From: Rubripirellula reticaptiva
Lineage (GTDB): Bacteria > Planctomycetota > Planctomycetia > Pirellulales > Pirellulaceae
Direction: 5' to 3'
NCBI RefSeq assembly: GCF_007860175.1
Contig: NZ_SJPX01000002.1
Coordinates: forward strand, 930,001 to 994,000
Length of the DNA: 64,000 nucleotides
The position numbers were made by a program, and so were the translations under genes. Each line of letters starts with the position of its first letter. The stretch's first letter is position 1. Shown piece after piece: positions 1 to 10,554 of this stretch. The notes under the pieces were generated by a model. The model did no database searches, had not been told where the DNA came from, and worked only from the letters and a program-made list of their open reading frames with translations.

Positions 1-8
1 TCAAAGAC

Positions 9-47
9 AAAACCCTGGTTGCGATCGAATCGCAGCCAGGGTTTTTT
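9..47 (+). terminator. Probable bidirectional intrinsic terminator
   Basis: Arms 9-18 (AAAACCCTGG) and 36-45 pair perfectly. The stem continues inward through 20-25 with 29-34, leaving a three-base loop. A T-run follows at 42-47. On the minus strand the arm is followed by a looser T-rich tail, so the hairpin could also end the DUF1501 transcript that stops at 105. The plus-strand gene it would serve lies off the left edge. Confidence 0.7.
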
Positions 48-104
48 GATGCCGCGACGGAAATGAATGGTGCAGTACTAAACAGAGGAGATCCGTGAGG
101 TTCA

Positions 105-1577
105 CTACACCATCAGCCGAGTGACCGCGTTCGCTTTGACCAATTCACGAGGCTGGTTCAAGTGGTTGTAAACGATCGTTTCAGGTTGGATACCGAAACT
201 GTGATAGATCGTTGCCAACAATTCGGCTGGGTGAACGGGATCCTCTAGTGGCGCCGACGCCGTCTTGTCACTCTTGCCGTGAACGTAGCCTCGTTTGACA
301 CCGGCACCCGCCATCACGGCGGTGTAGCAATAAGGCCAGTGATCGCGGCCGTCGTCACTGTTGTTGTTGCCGCTGGTGCTGACGCCACGTTGAGGACTGC
401 GTCCAAATTCACCCACCGCCACGACCAACGTTTCTTCCAACATTCCGCGATCGTCCAAGTCCTTGATCAACGCCGAGAGACCGCTGTCGAGCATCGGTGC
501 CGATTGATCCTTCATTCGTTTGCTAAGTCCGGTGTGGTGATCCCACGAGTGATTATCGCTGTTGGCGACCTTGGGCCAAATGACCTCGACGACTCGCGTC
601 CCAGCCTCGACCAAGCGACGAGCCAGCAAGCAACTTTGCCCAAACGTGTTTCGGCCATACGCATCACGTGTCTCGTCCGATTCAGCCGCTAACTCGAACG
701 CGTCACGGGCTCGGCCGGAAACGATTAGCGACAACGCACGATCATAGTATTGGTCCAGCTCAAACGACTCGACGGCGCGATTGATGTCGGGCATTTGTGC
801 GTTCAACAAATCGCGAAGCTTGGCGCGACGCTGCAGGCGGACACTGAAGACTTCCGGACGCAGCTTCAAATCGTCAATTTTGATGCGGTCCATTTTCCCC
901 ATGTCCAAATCATCGCCACTGGGATACAGCGTGTAGGGATCAAAAGATTTACCCAAGAATCCAGCCGTACCGCCTTTCCCAATCACGTTGGATTCCTGCA
1001 GCGGACGTGGCAACATCACGAACGGCAACATTGGTTCATCGACGGGCTGCATCTTGACGATGTTGCTGCCGAAGTTGGGAAAGTCCTTGGGCGATGGCGG
1101 TTCAAGTTGCCCCGATGGGCTGACCTTATCAGTGGTGTACCCCGTCATCATTTGATAGATCGCGGCGGTGTGATTGAACAAACCGTTGGGCGTGTACGAC
1201 ATCGACCGGATCATGGTGAAGCGATCGTTGATCTGTGACAGCTTCGGCAAGTTTTCAGTGAACTTCACACCGGGAATCTTCGTGCTGATTGGCTTGAAAA
1301 TGCTGGCGACGTTGTCAGGCACATTCTCTTTAGGATCCCACAGGTCCAAGTGGCTTGGTCCGCCCTGCAAGTACACCAGAATAATGCTTTTTGCCTTGCC
1401 CCATCCTGGCCCGCCGCCCACGATTCCTTCGGAAGCCGCCGCCGATTGCATCCGCAAGATATCGGGCAACGATAACCCCAGCATTCCGCAACCGCCGACA
1501 CGCAAGAACGAACGCCGAGTCGGCGTCAAATGCGGATCGCAAAGGTCTTTGGCAGCGAAGCCTTTAAACGACAACAT
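105..1577 (-). CDS. DUF1501 family protein, Tat-exported
   Basis: This is a member of the DUF1501 family, a sulfatase-fold group that is abundant and multi-copy in planctomycetes and usually paired with DUF1549/DUF1553 cytochrome proteins. Its biochemical role is not established. A twin-arginine signal RRSFLRVGG lies at residues 21-29, so export of a folded protein is likely. Family landmarks are QGGPSHLD (71-78), HSWDHH (343-348), [10 protein letters not shown] and GRDHWP (410-415); these conserved Asp/His residues resemble the metal ligands of alkaline-phosphatase-fold enzymes. The frame opens 21 bases upstream at a TTG, but ATG 1577 has GGAG seven bases ahead and gives 490 residues. It lies about 70 bases downstream of the PSCyt/DUF1553 gene and is probably co-transcribed with it. 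Confidence 0.93.
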   Translation of the reverse strand: MLSFKGFAAKDLCDPHLTPTRRSFLRVGGCGMLGLSLPDILRMQSAAASEGIVGGGPGWGKAKSIILVYLQGGPSHLDLWDPKENVPDNVASIFKPISTKIPGVKFTENLPKLSQINDRFTMIRSMSYTPNGLFNHTAAIYQMMTGYTTDKVSPSGQLEPPSPKDFPNFGSNIVKMQPVDEPMLPFVMLPRPLQESNVIGKGGTAGFLGKSFDPYTLYPSGDDLDMGKMDRIKIDDLKLRPEVFSVRLQRRAKLRDLLNAQMPDINRAVESFELDQYYDRALSLIVSGRARDAFELAAESDETRDAYGRNTFGQSCLLARRLVEAGTRVVEVIWPKVANSDNHSWDHHTGLSKRMKDQSAPMLDSGLSALIKDLDDRGMLEETLVVAVGEFGRSPQRGVSTSGNNNSDDGRDHWPYCYTAVMAGAGVKRGYVHGKSDKTASAPLEDPVHPAELLATIYHSFGIQPETIVYNHLNQPRELVKANAVTRLMV

Positions 1578-1646
1578 TCGAGGTCTCCATGATTTCAAAA
1601 GTATGCCCTGCCAGGCTCTGACGTGCCCTGACAGACTTAGGCAAGG

Positions 1647-4600
1647 TCAGTGGTTGAACAAGAACGCGGGACTATTGATCAGCGCCCACGTCAAATCTTC
1701 GGCGGCGGTTAAACGAAGGTTATCAAGCTGCTTAGCACTCTCGGCCGCATCCAAACGCAACTGGACAAGCGATGCAATGTCGGCCGTTGGCTTGGTTAGC
1801 TGAGCTTGGCGATCCTGCAGTAAAACAAGTTGTTTGTCAGGTGGAACCATGGCTTTCGCTGCCGCCAACGCATCTGCAAGTTTCTGAATTCCGGCGTCTG
1901 TCTTGGTCACATAGTTGGACAACAATGCTTGTGATTTGTCACTACGTTGGTCGGCTGGCGTTGCTAAGATCGCGGCAAACGATTCCGGTTGACCGAGCGG
2001 GATTTCACCCTCGGCCGTCGTGGCGCTAATTCGAAAACGCCCCAAACGATGATCGACGGCATTATGAAACTGATGCAATTCGAACTCGATCGAGCTTCCA
2101 CCGGCATAGGAAATCGGCTCAGCCAATTTGAACGTGGCCCAGTGCGTCACGCCAAGTGAATTAGCCACCGCCCATCCGCTCTGGTCTTTCGTTTTGCCAT
2201 CGAACGCTTTTTTGATATCGAAACCGTCTTGAGTAAAATCGGCGACGCCACTTTCGATTTTGACATCCACTTGCTTCTTAGCATCGCCCAACGGCCCCGC
2301 CTTGATCGTCAATTCAGTCAGCACAAAATTGCCGTTCGCTCCCAGACCAGGCCCGCCCGAGGGCAGGCTTGGTTCGGCGATCGCCTCGATCCGAAATCCG
2401 GTAATTCTGGAAAGCTTCGTATCTAATCCGACACGGTAAATCCCTTTCCCTTTTTCGCCGCTAGCGACCAATGATCGGTCGTCCTGAGGCGTCAAAACCG
2501 ACTTATTTGTCGATGAAAATTTGGTCGCTGCTAGCGGATGCCATTCCACTAATGCATCAACCTGTTTGGCCCAATTGGCGACAATCTCATCAATCTTGGC
2601 ACTTGCGACTTCGAATTTTTGCTGGGCAGTCTTGATTCGAGAGAGCCTTTCCGCTTCTAGTTTTTCCCGCTCGGGTTGCATCTCAACAATTCGTGCCTCG
2701 ATTTTCGCAGCCGTTGCGGCCAGCTTTGATTCGCGAGCTTTTTCGAGTTCTGCTCGCTCGGTCGCCCAGCTCTTTTCCGCTAGCCCCAAACGCTGCATGA
2801 TCATTTGGTGATCAGTTCCGATCAAAGACGTCGCCTGGTTGTAAGCCGCGAACTCGCTGTCTGTAGGCGTACGTCCGATTGCACGAATGAACAACTCCTT
2901 GACCAATTCGCGATCGTCGGGATGCGACTTGACCATCGAAGCAAGGTCATTCTTCGGATCGGCGATCGCCGAACCGATCGTAGGGCCGCTGATCAACGCC
3001 ATGACCGGACCAAGCTGAAGCCCACTGCTGCGTTCACACTCGCACGCACTTTCACGACTGGGGCGACCAAGATTTTGCAGGAAACCATCGTTCAACTTAA
3101 CGCCTGAATCGGAAAGGGCCGCCGCACGAGTACCAGCTGGTACACCAGGGATATCGGACACCGATCCGGTCAACGAATGAACGGAGTCGTAAATCACTTC
3201 CGCCGGCAGCCGGCGGGGCAGTGCGTGCGAATAGTTCAACCGATCGTCTTGGTTCATAGGGTTGACTGCTACATCCAACTGATACGTTCGGCTGTTGCAA
3301 ATCGTCCGCAACATATGAGCGACGTCGAAATGGCTGTCCACAAATGTCTTCGACAAGTGATCCAACAGCTCTGGATTGGTAGGCGGATTACCAGCGCGAA
3401 TGTCATCGATCGGTTCGATCAATCCGACGCCCAACAGGTATCCCCAAAGTCGATTGACATAGCTGCGTGCAAAGTACGGATTGTCAGAGTCCGTGATCCA
3501 ATCAGACAACTGCATCCGGCGGGTCGAATCAGCTTTCGAATCATGCGGTACTTCGAAGGGGAAACCTGGCTCGACCGGCTTGCCAGTACGGGGATGCAAC
3601 ACATCGCCTGAGTCCTTGTCGACTACTTTTTCAAACAGCGGCGTCGCACCTTCAACCGCGGTGCCGCCAATCTTCCGCGCACCGGATGTAGGGTCGGGTT
3701 CCAGTCCGACATGAGCAAAGAACGCCGACATCTCGTAATACTGGTCTTGGGTCCATCGTTCAAACGGATGGTCATGGCATTTGTTGCAATTGAAACGGAT
3801 ACCTAAAAACAGATGCGTCGTGTTCTCCATCGTGTCTTCGGGCACACGCAGTGTCTTGAAGTACGATGCCGGTGGATTGTCGTTGTTAGATCCAGTTGCC
3901 GTTAACACTTCGGCGGCAAATTGGTCGTACGGCTTATTCGTCGCCACACTCTGGCGAATCCAGTCACGGAACTTCGTGCTACCTTCAACGCCCAAAAACT
4001 TTCGATTGACCTGCAGCAGGTCAGCCCACTTGTTGGTCCAGAAATCGATGTACGCTTCGCTTCCAATCAATTCGTCAACGATGCGTGCACGTTTGATTCG
4101 CGTTGGCGCGTTGTCGGCCATGAAGGCACGAAACTGATCGCTTGTTGGCGGCAATCCGGTCAAGTCCAAGTGAACGCGTCGCAAGTAAGTCGCGTCATCG
4201 CATAGACCGCTGCCCTGAACTTTAACACGCCGCCATTTCTCGACGACCAACTCGTCGATCCGACTCCACGTTTCCGGTGCCGAATCTTGATAGCCACTAC
4301 GGTCACCCATCACCGTCAACGTCGTTGCCGCGTAGGCGCCTTCATAACGCGCCAAAATGGCTGCCTCGCCTCGCCGAACCGCCGACAACATTCCGGTCGC
4401 GCTGGATGTTGCGACTTCGGTATTGCCGCTTTCGATAAACGCTTCGCGAGTCACGTCGCGAGTCACACCGTCCGGATAGTGAGCAACGACTCGTACCTGT
4501 TGCTTGGCATCGGTGCGCTGCACGATTGGATTGATCGGGAAGACCTCGATGTGCGACACTTTTCGAGAGTCCAGATCCAGCTTGCTGCCATCGGCAATCC

Positions 4601-6779
4601 ATCGTCGCAAGATGGTGTGATTGGGATCACCCGCCGTCATCAACGTGCCGCCTTGATGCGGCGTGGTGCCCAGCGGTTTGCGAAGCATCAACGACGCTTC
4701 GGGCGCAGCCGCATTGATGCGGCGAGCCGACAAGTCATCGGCCAAAGCACGCAGATCAAAGATCGGATCGTATCCACGAAGCGACAATCGGAATCCATTC
4801 TTGCCCTTTTGAGCGCCATGACACGTGCCACTGTTGCAGCCCAATCGGCTAAGGACTGGATTCACGTCACGGACATAGTCAACGGCTCCCAGCCCAGCAT
4901 CATCACCGCTGATACCCGCTGCAGAGACCAAAACCGTTTTCGTGTTGTCACCGTAGCGAACCAAAAGCTCACCCGTTCCATCGCGAACCGGTCGCACCAA
5001 CCCATCGGACGTCAACGTCACCCAATCCGGCACGCCGATGTCACAAACGCGTGTGATATCGGTTGCCGAACCATCCGGCGCAACTGCCGTGACAATTAAC
5101 TGAGTGTAGTCATAAGCACCCGCCAACTGAATCTGATCGGGAGAGATCACAATCGATTCAATGCTGTCCGCGGGCGGTGGCGTTTCCTCGGCCGCTTTTT
5201 CGTGCCGCCTACTCACGACATCATTCCACACCTTCGCGTCAAAACGATCAGATGCATTGGCAAGCGTTGGCGTAACCTTGAACGGTGAATAAGTCGCTGC
5301 AACTTTGCCATCGGTCCCGACACGACGAATTTGGCCGTCCGTCGCAGTCACCAACAAAGACTGATCGGGTGCAAATGCGATCGCGTAAACGGCCGCTTCA
5401 GGAATCTCGACGCGAGCGATCTCCTTGATTTCTTTTTGGCGGCTTTCATTCACCAACTTGGTTTCTTCGACGCTGCGATCGGCGACTCCCTTTTCCAAGA
5501 TCTTCTTGTGTTCGCTAGCGACCTTTCCATCAAAGTCATATTCCCAAACGCGAACCTCGCTGTGTCCGTCAATCGTGGCTGCGGCGGCCAATCGTGAAGC
5601 ATCAGCACTGATTGCCACCGAAAAAATTCGCCCCGGCATTTTTGGCAGCGAGAGGATCAGGTTAGCGTCGTCGCCGATCTTTCGCGCAGTTTCGCGAAAC
5701 ACTCGGTACACCTTGGCGATCCCGTCGGCACCACCGATCAGAATTTCATCTCGCACCGGGTGAACCACCACACGACTTAGTCCTCCCGATAACGCGCCAG
5801 GCGTGATCGATGTGATGTTGTCCACAAACCGTTCAGTTTCGACTTCGGTTAGCTTGCATGACATATCACGGCCGACCGAAATCAGATGTTTGCCATCGGG
5901 CGTGAATCCCGTGTCGCGCACCCAATCATCATGGGCTCCCTGGAACAAAACGGCTTCACCTGTTGCCGCATCGACGGCGCGGACAACATTGTCACAGGCT
6001 CCGAAAGCGATCTTCGATCCGTCCGGTGACCAACTGGCTCCACTGATCGCGTCGTAAGTGATCGGATGAGACAACAGCAGTTGTTTTGATCCGACGTCCC
6101 ACACCTGCAATTCGCCCCGCACCGCAGGATCGCCACCCGCCGCAGCGATACGTTTTCCATCCGGTGAAAAACGAACCGAATTGATACGCGGACTCATTCC
6201 AATCAATCGCGACACCACATCGCCGCTCTCTCCATCGATCAAAACGACTTCGTGGTACCCGGCAACGGCGATTAGCTTCCCATCAGGCGACACATCGATC
6301 GATGGCATCGCCGGCGGGGCAGCATAAATCGGTGGGTTTTCGCTGCTGTAGGGTATCGCATCATTTTCCGATAAATCGTTTCGCGCGCCTTCAGATATCC
6401 ACTGAGTGATTGTGTCGATTTCGACCTGACTAAGCGGCTCAAAAGGTTCGTCAGGCATCTCGGCGTGACCATCGACAATCTTGATCTGATCAATCAAATA
6501 GCTTTCGTCTGGTCTGCCTGGCACGACCGCAGTATTGCCCGTTTCGCCGCCGGCGATCAACGAAACAAAGTCCGTCATCACATACGATCCGAGTTGCTTG
6601 GCGTTCTGGTGACATCCCAGACAGGCACGACTAAAGATCGGCTCGATATCGCGTTCATAACTGACAGGTGCCGCAGCAGCTTCAGCGGGGACCACCTCAC
6701 TGGCATGGGCAACCGAGATCGTACACGCCGCCAACAGGCAAAGCGTCGGGCCCAGCCTTCGTCGAATGATCAGGCGCAT
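1647..6779 (-). CDS. Multi-haem PSCyt / WD40 / DUF1549-DUF1553 protein
   Basis: This is a large exported protein (1710 residues) of the planctomycete cytochrome (PSCyt/PSD1) class. Domains in order: a signal peptide; a PSCyt1-type domain with haem motif CLGCH; WD40-like repeats carrying SPDGK blades; a bacterial Ig-like (Big2) segment; a PSCyt2-like domain with a CX4CH site (CNSGTCH); a second Big2 segment; DUF1549 with a third haem motif CNKCH; and DUF1553. The family is thought to act in the periplasm, probably in redox-linked breakdown of a substrate, but the reaction is unknown. The final DUF1553 stretch (ALINSPAFLFNH) is separated from the rest by about 280 residues of coiled coil plus a beta-rich, possibly carbohydrate-binding domain. 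The frame extends to 6896, but ATG 6779 has AGGAG nine bases upstream and starts directly on the signal peptide. It is the first gene of the operon with DUF1501. Confidence 0.92.
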   Translation of the reverse strand: MRLIIRRRLGPTLCLLAACTISVAHASEVVPAEAAAAPVSYERDIEPIFSRACLGCHQNAKQLGSYVMTDFVSLIAGGETGNTAVVPGRPDESYLIDQIKIVDGHAEMPDEPFEPLSQVEIDTITQWISEGARNDLSENDAIPYSSENPPIYAAPPAMPSIDVSPDGKLIAVAGYHEVVLIDGESGDVVSRLIGMSPRINSVRFSPDGKRIAAAGGDPAVRGELQVWDVGSKQLLLSHPITYDAISGASWSPDGSKIAFGACDNVVRAVDAATGEAVLFQGAHDDWVRDTGFTPDGKHLISVGRDMSCKLTEVETERFVDNITSITPGALSGGLSRVVVHPVRDEILIGGADGIAKVYRVFRETARKIGDDANLILSLPKMPGRIFSVAISADASRLAAAATIDGHSEVRVWEYDFDGKVASEHKKILEKGVADRSVEETKLVNESRQKEIKEIARVEIPEAAVYAIAFAPDQSLLVTATDGQIRRVGTDGKVAATYSPFKVTPTLANASDRFDAKVWNDVVSRRHEKAAEETPPPADSIESIVISPDQIQLAGAYDYTQLIVTAVAPDGSATDITRVCDIGVPDWVTLTSDGLVRPVRDGTGELLVRYGDNTKTVLVSAAGISGDDAGLGAVDYVRDVNPVLSRLGCNSGTCHGAQKGKNGFRLSLRGYDPIFDLRALADDLSARRINAAAPEASLMLRKPLGTTPHQGGTLMTAGDPNHTILRRWIADGSKLDLDSRKVSHIEVFPINPIVQRTDAKQQVRVVAHYPDGVTRDVTREAFIESGNTEVATSSATGMLSAVRRGEAAILARYEGAYAATTLTVMGDRSGYQDSAPETWSRIDELVVEKWRRVKVQGSGLCDDATYLRRVHLDLTGLPPTSDQFRAFMADNAPTRIKRARIVDELIGSEAYIDFWTNKWADLLQVNRKFLGVEGSTKFRDWIRQSVATNKPYDQFAAEVLTATGSNNDNPPASYFKTLRVPEDTMENTTHLFLGIRFNCNKCHDHPFERWTQDQYYEMSAFFAHVGLEPDPTSGARKIGGTAVEGATPLFEKVVDKDSGDVLHPRTGKPVEPGFPFEVPHDSKADSTRRMQLSDWITDSDNPYFARSYVNRLWGYLLGVGLIEPIDDIRAGNPPTNPELLDHLSKTFVDSHFDVAHMLRTICNSRTYQLDVAVNPMNQDDRLNYSHALPRRLPAEVIYDSVHSLTGSVSDIPGVPAGTRAAALSDSGVKLNDGFLQNLGRPSRESACECERSSGLQLGPVMALISGPTIGSAIADPKNDLASMVKSHPDDRELVKELFIRAIGRTPTDSEFAAYNQATSLIGTDHQMIMQRLGLAEKSWATERAELEKARESKLAATAAKIEARIVEMQPEREKLEAERLSRIKTAQQKFEVASAKIDEIVANWAKQVDALVEWHPLAATKFSSTNKSVLTPQDDRSLVASGEKGKGIYRVGLDTKLSRITGFRIEAIAEPSLPSGGPGLGANGNFVLTELTIKAGPLGDAKKQVDVKIESGVADFTQDGFDIKKAFDGKTKDQSGWAVANSLGVTHWATFKLAEPISYAGGSSIEFELHQFHNAVDHRLGRFRISATTAEGEIPLGQPESFAAILATPADQRSDKSQALLSNYVTKTDAGIQKLADALAAAKAMVPPDKQLVLLQDRQAQLTKPTADIASLVQLRLDAAESAKQLDNLRLTAAEDLTWALINSPAFLFNH

Positions 6780-7066
6780 CAAAAAATTCTCCTGCGGACG
6801 AGGTAGCAATCCGACAATTCGAAAGCGACCTGAGTACCGAGCGTTTTCAGGCCGTCTGCCCAAGAAGGGGCGGGTGGGGGCGAGCAACGCGACCAAAGTC
6901 GCGCTATTTCACTGTCGCAAAGTCTAATGGGGACAAGGCCCCCGGTCAATCATTACGACCAGTCGCCAAGTCAGATGCTACGATACGGAGATTAGAGCGT
7001 TTCCTCATCTCGTCTCGTCATTGGCTGCAAGAACACAGCCCAGCAAGAACACAGGAACAATTTGTG

Positions 7067-8329
7067 ATGGAACTTCGGATGATGATTTTGGCCTTTGTCG
7101 GGTTGCTTTCCGGAGCACTAGCCAACCACATCATCTACACGTTTGCGTACTTTGATCCTCGCCCTATCTCACCTTGGAATGCTGTCCACGACCAAGCACC
7201 GCCGCGTAAGCCGTCTGACCGCATCCCGTTTTTGGGTTGGTTCGGTCTTCGCCGCGAATCCGACGTCCACGGCCGTGGGTTTTGGGTGCGGCCGCTGCTG
7301 ATCGAACTGGCAATGGCGATTGCACTGCCGGCTCTCTATTGGTTCGAGGCTCAATCCGGCGGACTGTTGCCCTTCGAAGCCAGATTCCCACAATCGGTTG
7401 CGAGTTTTGAACCATGGGCCAGCAAGATGTTCATCTCGCATGCCATTCTCTTGACGCTGATGGTTGCAGCCACGTTCATCGATTTTGACGAGAAAACGAT
7501 TCCGGACATCATCACGATTCCGGGAACCTGGATCGGGCTGATCGCCGGCGCGATCTCGCTAAACATCTTTTTGCCAACCGCAATTCCAGTTGGTGGTGCT
7601 GCGGAGACATTGAAAGCGACCACGTTTGATTCCCCCTGGTTCCTGGCAAACGGCCCTTGGATGGGGATCAGCGGACTTCGTGCAGGGATAGCGATCTGGT
7701 CGGTGTGGTGCTTTGCGCTTGCCGATCGCCGCTGGAATGGTTTGCTGCTGAAACGTCGTGGATTCTCGCGAGCGATTCAGCATTTTACCGCCGGCCTTTT
7801 TCGAGACGGACTTTGGAAAGTTTTGGTTGCCATGTGGATCGCCGGAACCATCGCGATCAGCGTCGTTTGGAACATTGGCGGCGATCACTGGCTGGGCCTG
7901 TTTTCATCGCTTGTAGGATTAGCCGCCGGCGGCGGTGTCGTCTGGGCGATTCGTATCATTGCGTCGGCGGCAATGAACGTGGAAGCCATGGGATTTGGCG
8001 ATGTCACGCTGATGGCAATGGTCGGCGCGTTCATCGGATGGCAAGGCGCGATCTCGGCGTTCTTTCTGGCTCCGTTCGCCGCCATCGTGATTGTGCTGAT
8101 TCAATACGTGATCACACGTGACCCGCAGGTGCCGTTTGGCCCCTATCTGTGCGCGGGAACGATGCTGACGGTCTTGAATTGGGATCGTGTCTACAACCGT
8201 TGGCTAGCCGTCAATTTAAACATGATCGGCCCCATGTTGTTGTGGATATGTATCGCAATGCTAGGATTGATGGGTATCATGCTGTTCGTTTGGCGCCACA
8301 TAAAAATGCGTTTGTTTCATGGCGAATGA
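7067..8329 (+). CDS. Prepilin peptidase, A24 family (PilD-like)
   Basis: This polytopic inner-membrane aspartic protease would process type IV pilin or pseudopilin leaders. The N-terminal part keeps the PilD-like SDRIPFLGWFGLR stretch but lacks the paired CxxC zinc motifs of classical PilD. The two catalytic Asp motifs are visible: DFDEKTIPD from about residue 139 and GFGD at 309-312. They are separated by an insertion larger than usual, partly hydrophobic, so the protein (420 residues) is longer than the usual 250-290. An in-frame GTG at 7064 sits at better spacing from AGGA than ATG 7067, so the start is uncertain by one codon. No pilin genes are adjacent. It is transcribed away from the cytochrome operon. 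Confidence 0.88.
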   Translation: MELRMMILAFVGLLSGALANHIIYTFAYFDPRPISPWNAVHDQAPPRKPSDRIPFLGWFGLRRESDVHGRGFWVRPLLIELAMAIALPALYWFEAQSGGLLPFEARFPQSVASFEPWASKMFISHAILLTLMVAATFIDFDEKTIPDIITIPGTWIGLIAGAISLNIFLPTAIPVGGAAETLKATTFDSPWFLANGPWMGISGLRAGIAIWSVWCFALADRRWNGLLLKRRGFSRAIQHFTAGLFRDGLWKVLVAMWIAGTIAISVVWNIGGDHWLGLFSSLVGLAAGGGVVWAIRIIASAAMNVEAMGFGDVTLMAMVGAFIGWQGAISAFFLAPFAAIVIVLIQYVITRDPQVPFGPYLCAGTMLTVLNWDRVYNRWLAVNLNMIGPMLLWICIAMLGLMGIMLFVWRHIKMRLFHGE

Positions 8330-8462
8330 ATATCGCCATGCGCAATTTGTAGCGATCTCTCTAAGACACCATCCGCGGGGTCATTGGACGCCTGTTGTTT
8401 TGACGCAATGGACTTGCCGCTAGGCCCATCTATCAACTGTCACCAAGTCTCTATCGATCATC

Positions 8463-9497
8463 ATGACTGAATCCACAACTACAGTTCTTGTTACTGGCGC
8501 AGCCGGATTCATCGGCTCTCATATTGTGCGGGGCATTTTGGAAGACAAACGTTATGAAGATTTTAAAATCATCGCGTTTGACGATCTTTCGGGTGGATTC
8601 AAGGACAACCTACCAGTCCATGAAAGAGTTTCGTTTATCCATGGCGATGTTTCCAACGTAGATGATGTTGCGGGATTATTTTCAAACCAACAGATCCGCT
8701 ATGTATTTCATTTGGCAGCTTACGCAGCTGAAGGGCTAAGCCATTTCATTCGTCGCTTCAATTACCGAAACAACCTTATCGGAAGCGTCAATTTGATCAA
8801 CGAATCGGTTAACGCCGGCGTCCAACATTTCGTTTTCACCAGCTCCATTGCCGTTTATGGCAAGGGGCAAGTTCCGATGACAGAAGCAACCAATCCGCAT
8901 CCAGAAGATCCCTATGGCATCGCCAAGCTTGCGGTCGAACTGGACCTTAAGTCCGCCGCAGATATGTTTGGGCTAAAGTCAACGGTGTTTCGCCCTCACA
9001 ATGTTTACGGCGAATATCAAAACATTGGTGATCGATATCGCAACGTCGTAGGGATATTCATAAACCGGATGATGCAGGGATTGCCGCTACCTGTTTTTGG
9101 TGATGGTTCGCAGCAGCGTGCCTTTACGTACATTGCTGATATCATCACCCCCATGCTATCAGCGCCTTTTATCAAAGAGGCCGAAGGCGAGGTTTTCAAC
9201 ATCGGCGCTAGCGCACCAGTCAGCGTCCGCGAACTCGCAAACGTTGTCGCGCAAGAATTCAAAGGCAAACCTGACATCGAATTCCTGCCGGCTCGAAACG
9301 AAGTCCACCTTGCCTATTCGGACCACAGTAAAGCCGACCGTGTATTCGGTAAGTCCGAAGAAACTCCGCTTGTGATTGGGATTCGACAAATGGCAGATTG
9401 GGCCAAGCAAGCTGGGGATCGAACAAGTGCGACTTTCGAAAATATCGAAATTGACCAAGGCCTGCCGCCCAGCTGGCGATCACATCACGGCAAGTGA
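8463..9497 (+). CDS. NAD-dependent sugar epimerase/dehydratase
   Basis: This is an extended short-chain dehydrogenase/reductase of the nucleotide-sugar epimerase type (GalE/WcaG-like). The Rossmann motif TGAAGFIG occupies residues 11-18. The catalytic Ser is in FTSSIAVYG, and the Tyr/Lys pair is Y151/K155 in DPYGIAK. FRPHNVYG is the usual substrate-binding stretch. At 344 residues it has full family length. It most likely interconverts a UDP- or GDP-sugar for surface glycan synthesis, because a glycosyltransferase, a methyltransferase and a flippase follow. The exact sugar cannot be read from sequence. The N-terminal part of the gene looks more AT-rich than neighbouring genes, but this was judged only by eye. 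Confidence 0.92.
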   Translation: MTESTTTVLVTGAAGFIGSHIVRGILEDKRYEDFKIIAFDDLSGGFKDNLPVHERVSFIHGDVSNVDDVAGLFSNQQIRYVFHLAAYAAEGLSHFIRRFNYRNNLIGSVNLINESVNAGVQHFVFTSSIAVYGKGQVPMTEATNPHPEDPYGIAKLAVELDLKSAADMFGLKSTVFRPHNVYGEYQNIGDRYRNVVGIFINRMMQGLPLPVFGDGSQQRAFTYIADIITPMLSAPFIKEAEGEVFNIGASAPVSVRELANVVAQEFKGKPDIEFLPARNEVHLAYSDHSKADRVFGKSEETPLVIGIRQMADWAKQAGDRTSATFENIEIDQGLPPSWRSHHGK

Positions 9498-9510
9498 AAC
9501 GCTGCGATCG

Positions 9511-10554
9511 TCAGGACGTTGCCGCCAACTCGAGGAGCCGATCTCTCAAAATTGGATAGTTGGCGAGAATCGAGTATTTTTCCTGAACGGTCCGCCGCCC
9601 ACGTAGTCCCATTTGATTACGCATGGATGGGTCGGAAAGCATCTTTAAGAGCGCCGATTGCCACTCCTCGGTCGTCTGGGCAGTAAATCCGTTTTGCTGA
9701 TTATCAATGATTTCGGAATTCACGCCCACGGGTGCGGCGATCGCTGGCACCCCAACCGCCAAGTACTGAATCAACTTCAAACCGCACTTATAGATGTCCC
9801 ATTCCTGGTTAGCGAACAACGGCATTAGCCCAACGTCCATTTGCTGAATCTGTTGCACCTCTCCGCTCGGGTCCCATCGCTGATGCACCAGATTGACGCC
9901 GCTAAGGTTGATTTCCGAAAGTGGCGAAATATCAGGAACAATGACTCGCAATTCAAACGGGACCTTGCCTGCGACCTCGCGCAACGCCTCAGAGGGGACT
10001 TGCAAGTACTTTAGATTCCCTGTCGTTCCGATCCATCCAACCACAGGCACCTCGTTTACAGACGGAAGCGGACGCTGCTCGTAGTCGTCCAAATCGACGC
10101 AGGTTGGAATATGAAGCAATTGGTCATTGAGTGGTCGGACACGATCCATCAAGAAGTGATTTCCACAAATGACGAGGTCTGCCATCTTCATCAAGCAATC
10201 AAACTTTTCGGGACAACGCAGAAAAATTGCGTCGTCAATGTCGACAACCATTTTTCCGCAGGCTTCACGGAAACGCTCTTCCATTTCCAAAGACTGATTA
10301 TCGAAAATTTCACGATCGATAAAAACGATGTCGAAAGCAGATAGTTTTGCACGCACCCAGTGCCACCAACGAACGCTTCGTTTGAGTAATTGACTGGGCC
10401 GAAACCCCATCCATGGGAAATAGTCGTACTTTTGGGGGAAGCTATTGGCGCAATAACAACGGTGCCCGTCCGCCTGGAAATGACGCAGGTACGGAAGGAT
10501 GCGAAACCTTGCCGATGGGACGGTTGCGCCGGACGACAAAAACAAGATATTCAC
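9511..10554 (-). CDS. Glycosyltransferase, GT4-like
   Basis: This is a GT-B fold glycosyltransferase (347 residues), probably GT family 4. The C-terminal half shows the donor-binding region: VVGWIGTTGN at the domain junction, then KCGLKLIQYLAVGVPAIAAP and NSEIIDNQQNGF, which match the E/K-x7-E-type sugar-nucleotide region of this family. The N-terminal acceptor domain starts MNILFLSSG and lacks a signal peptide, so it is a cytoplasmic enzyme acting at the membrane face. It starts at GTG 10554, overlapping the stop of the upstream methyltransferase by four bases (GTGA), so the two are translationally coupled. It ends head-on 13 bases from the epimerase stop. Donor and acceptor are unknown. Confidence 0.9.
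   Translation of the reverse strand: MNILFLSSGATVPSARFRILPYLRHFQADGHRCYCANSFPQKYDYFPWMGFRPSQLLKRSVRWWHWVRAKLSAFDIVFIDREIFDNQSLEMEERFREACGKMVVDIDDAIFLRCPEKFDCLMKMADLVICGNHFLMDRVRPLNDQLLHIPTCVDLDDYEQRPLPSVNEVPVVGWIGTTGNLKYLQVPSEALREVAGKVPFELRVIVPDISPLSEINLSGVNLVHQRWDPSGEVQQIQQMDVGLMPLFANQEWDIYKCGLKLIQYLAVGVPAIAAPVGVNSEIIDNQQNGFTAQTTEEWQSALLKMLSDPSMRNQMGLRGRRTVQEKYSILANYPILRDRLLELAATS

Noticed and set aside
4287-5099. 270-codon plus-strand frame inside the cytochrome gene
   Set aside because: Antisense to well-supported domains, Arg/His-rich shadow composition and no start signal.
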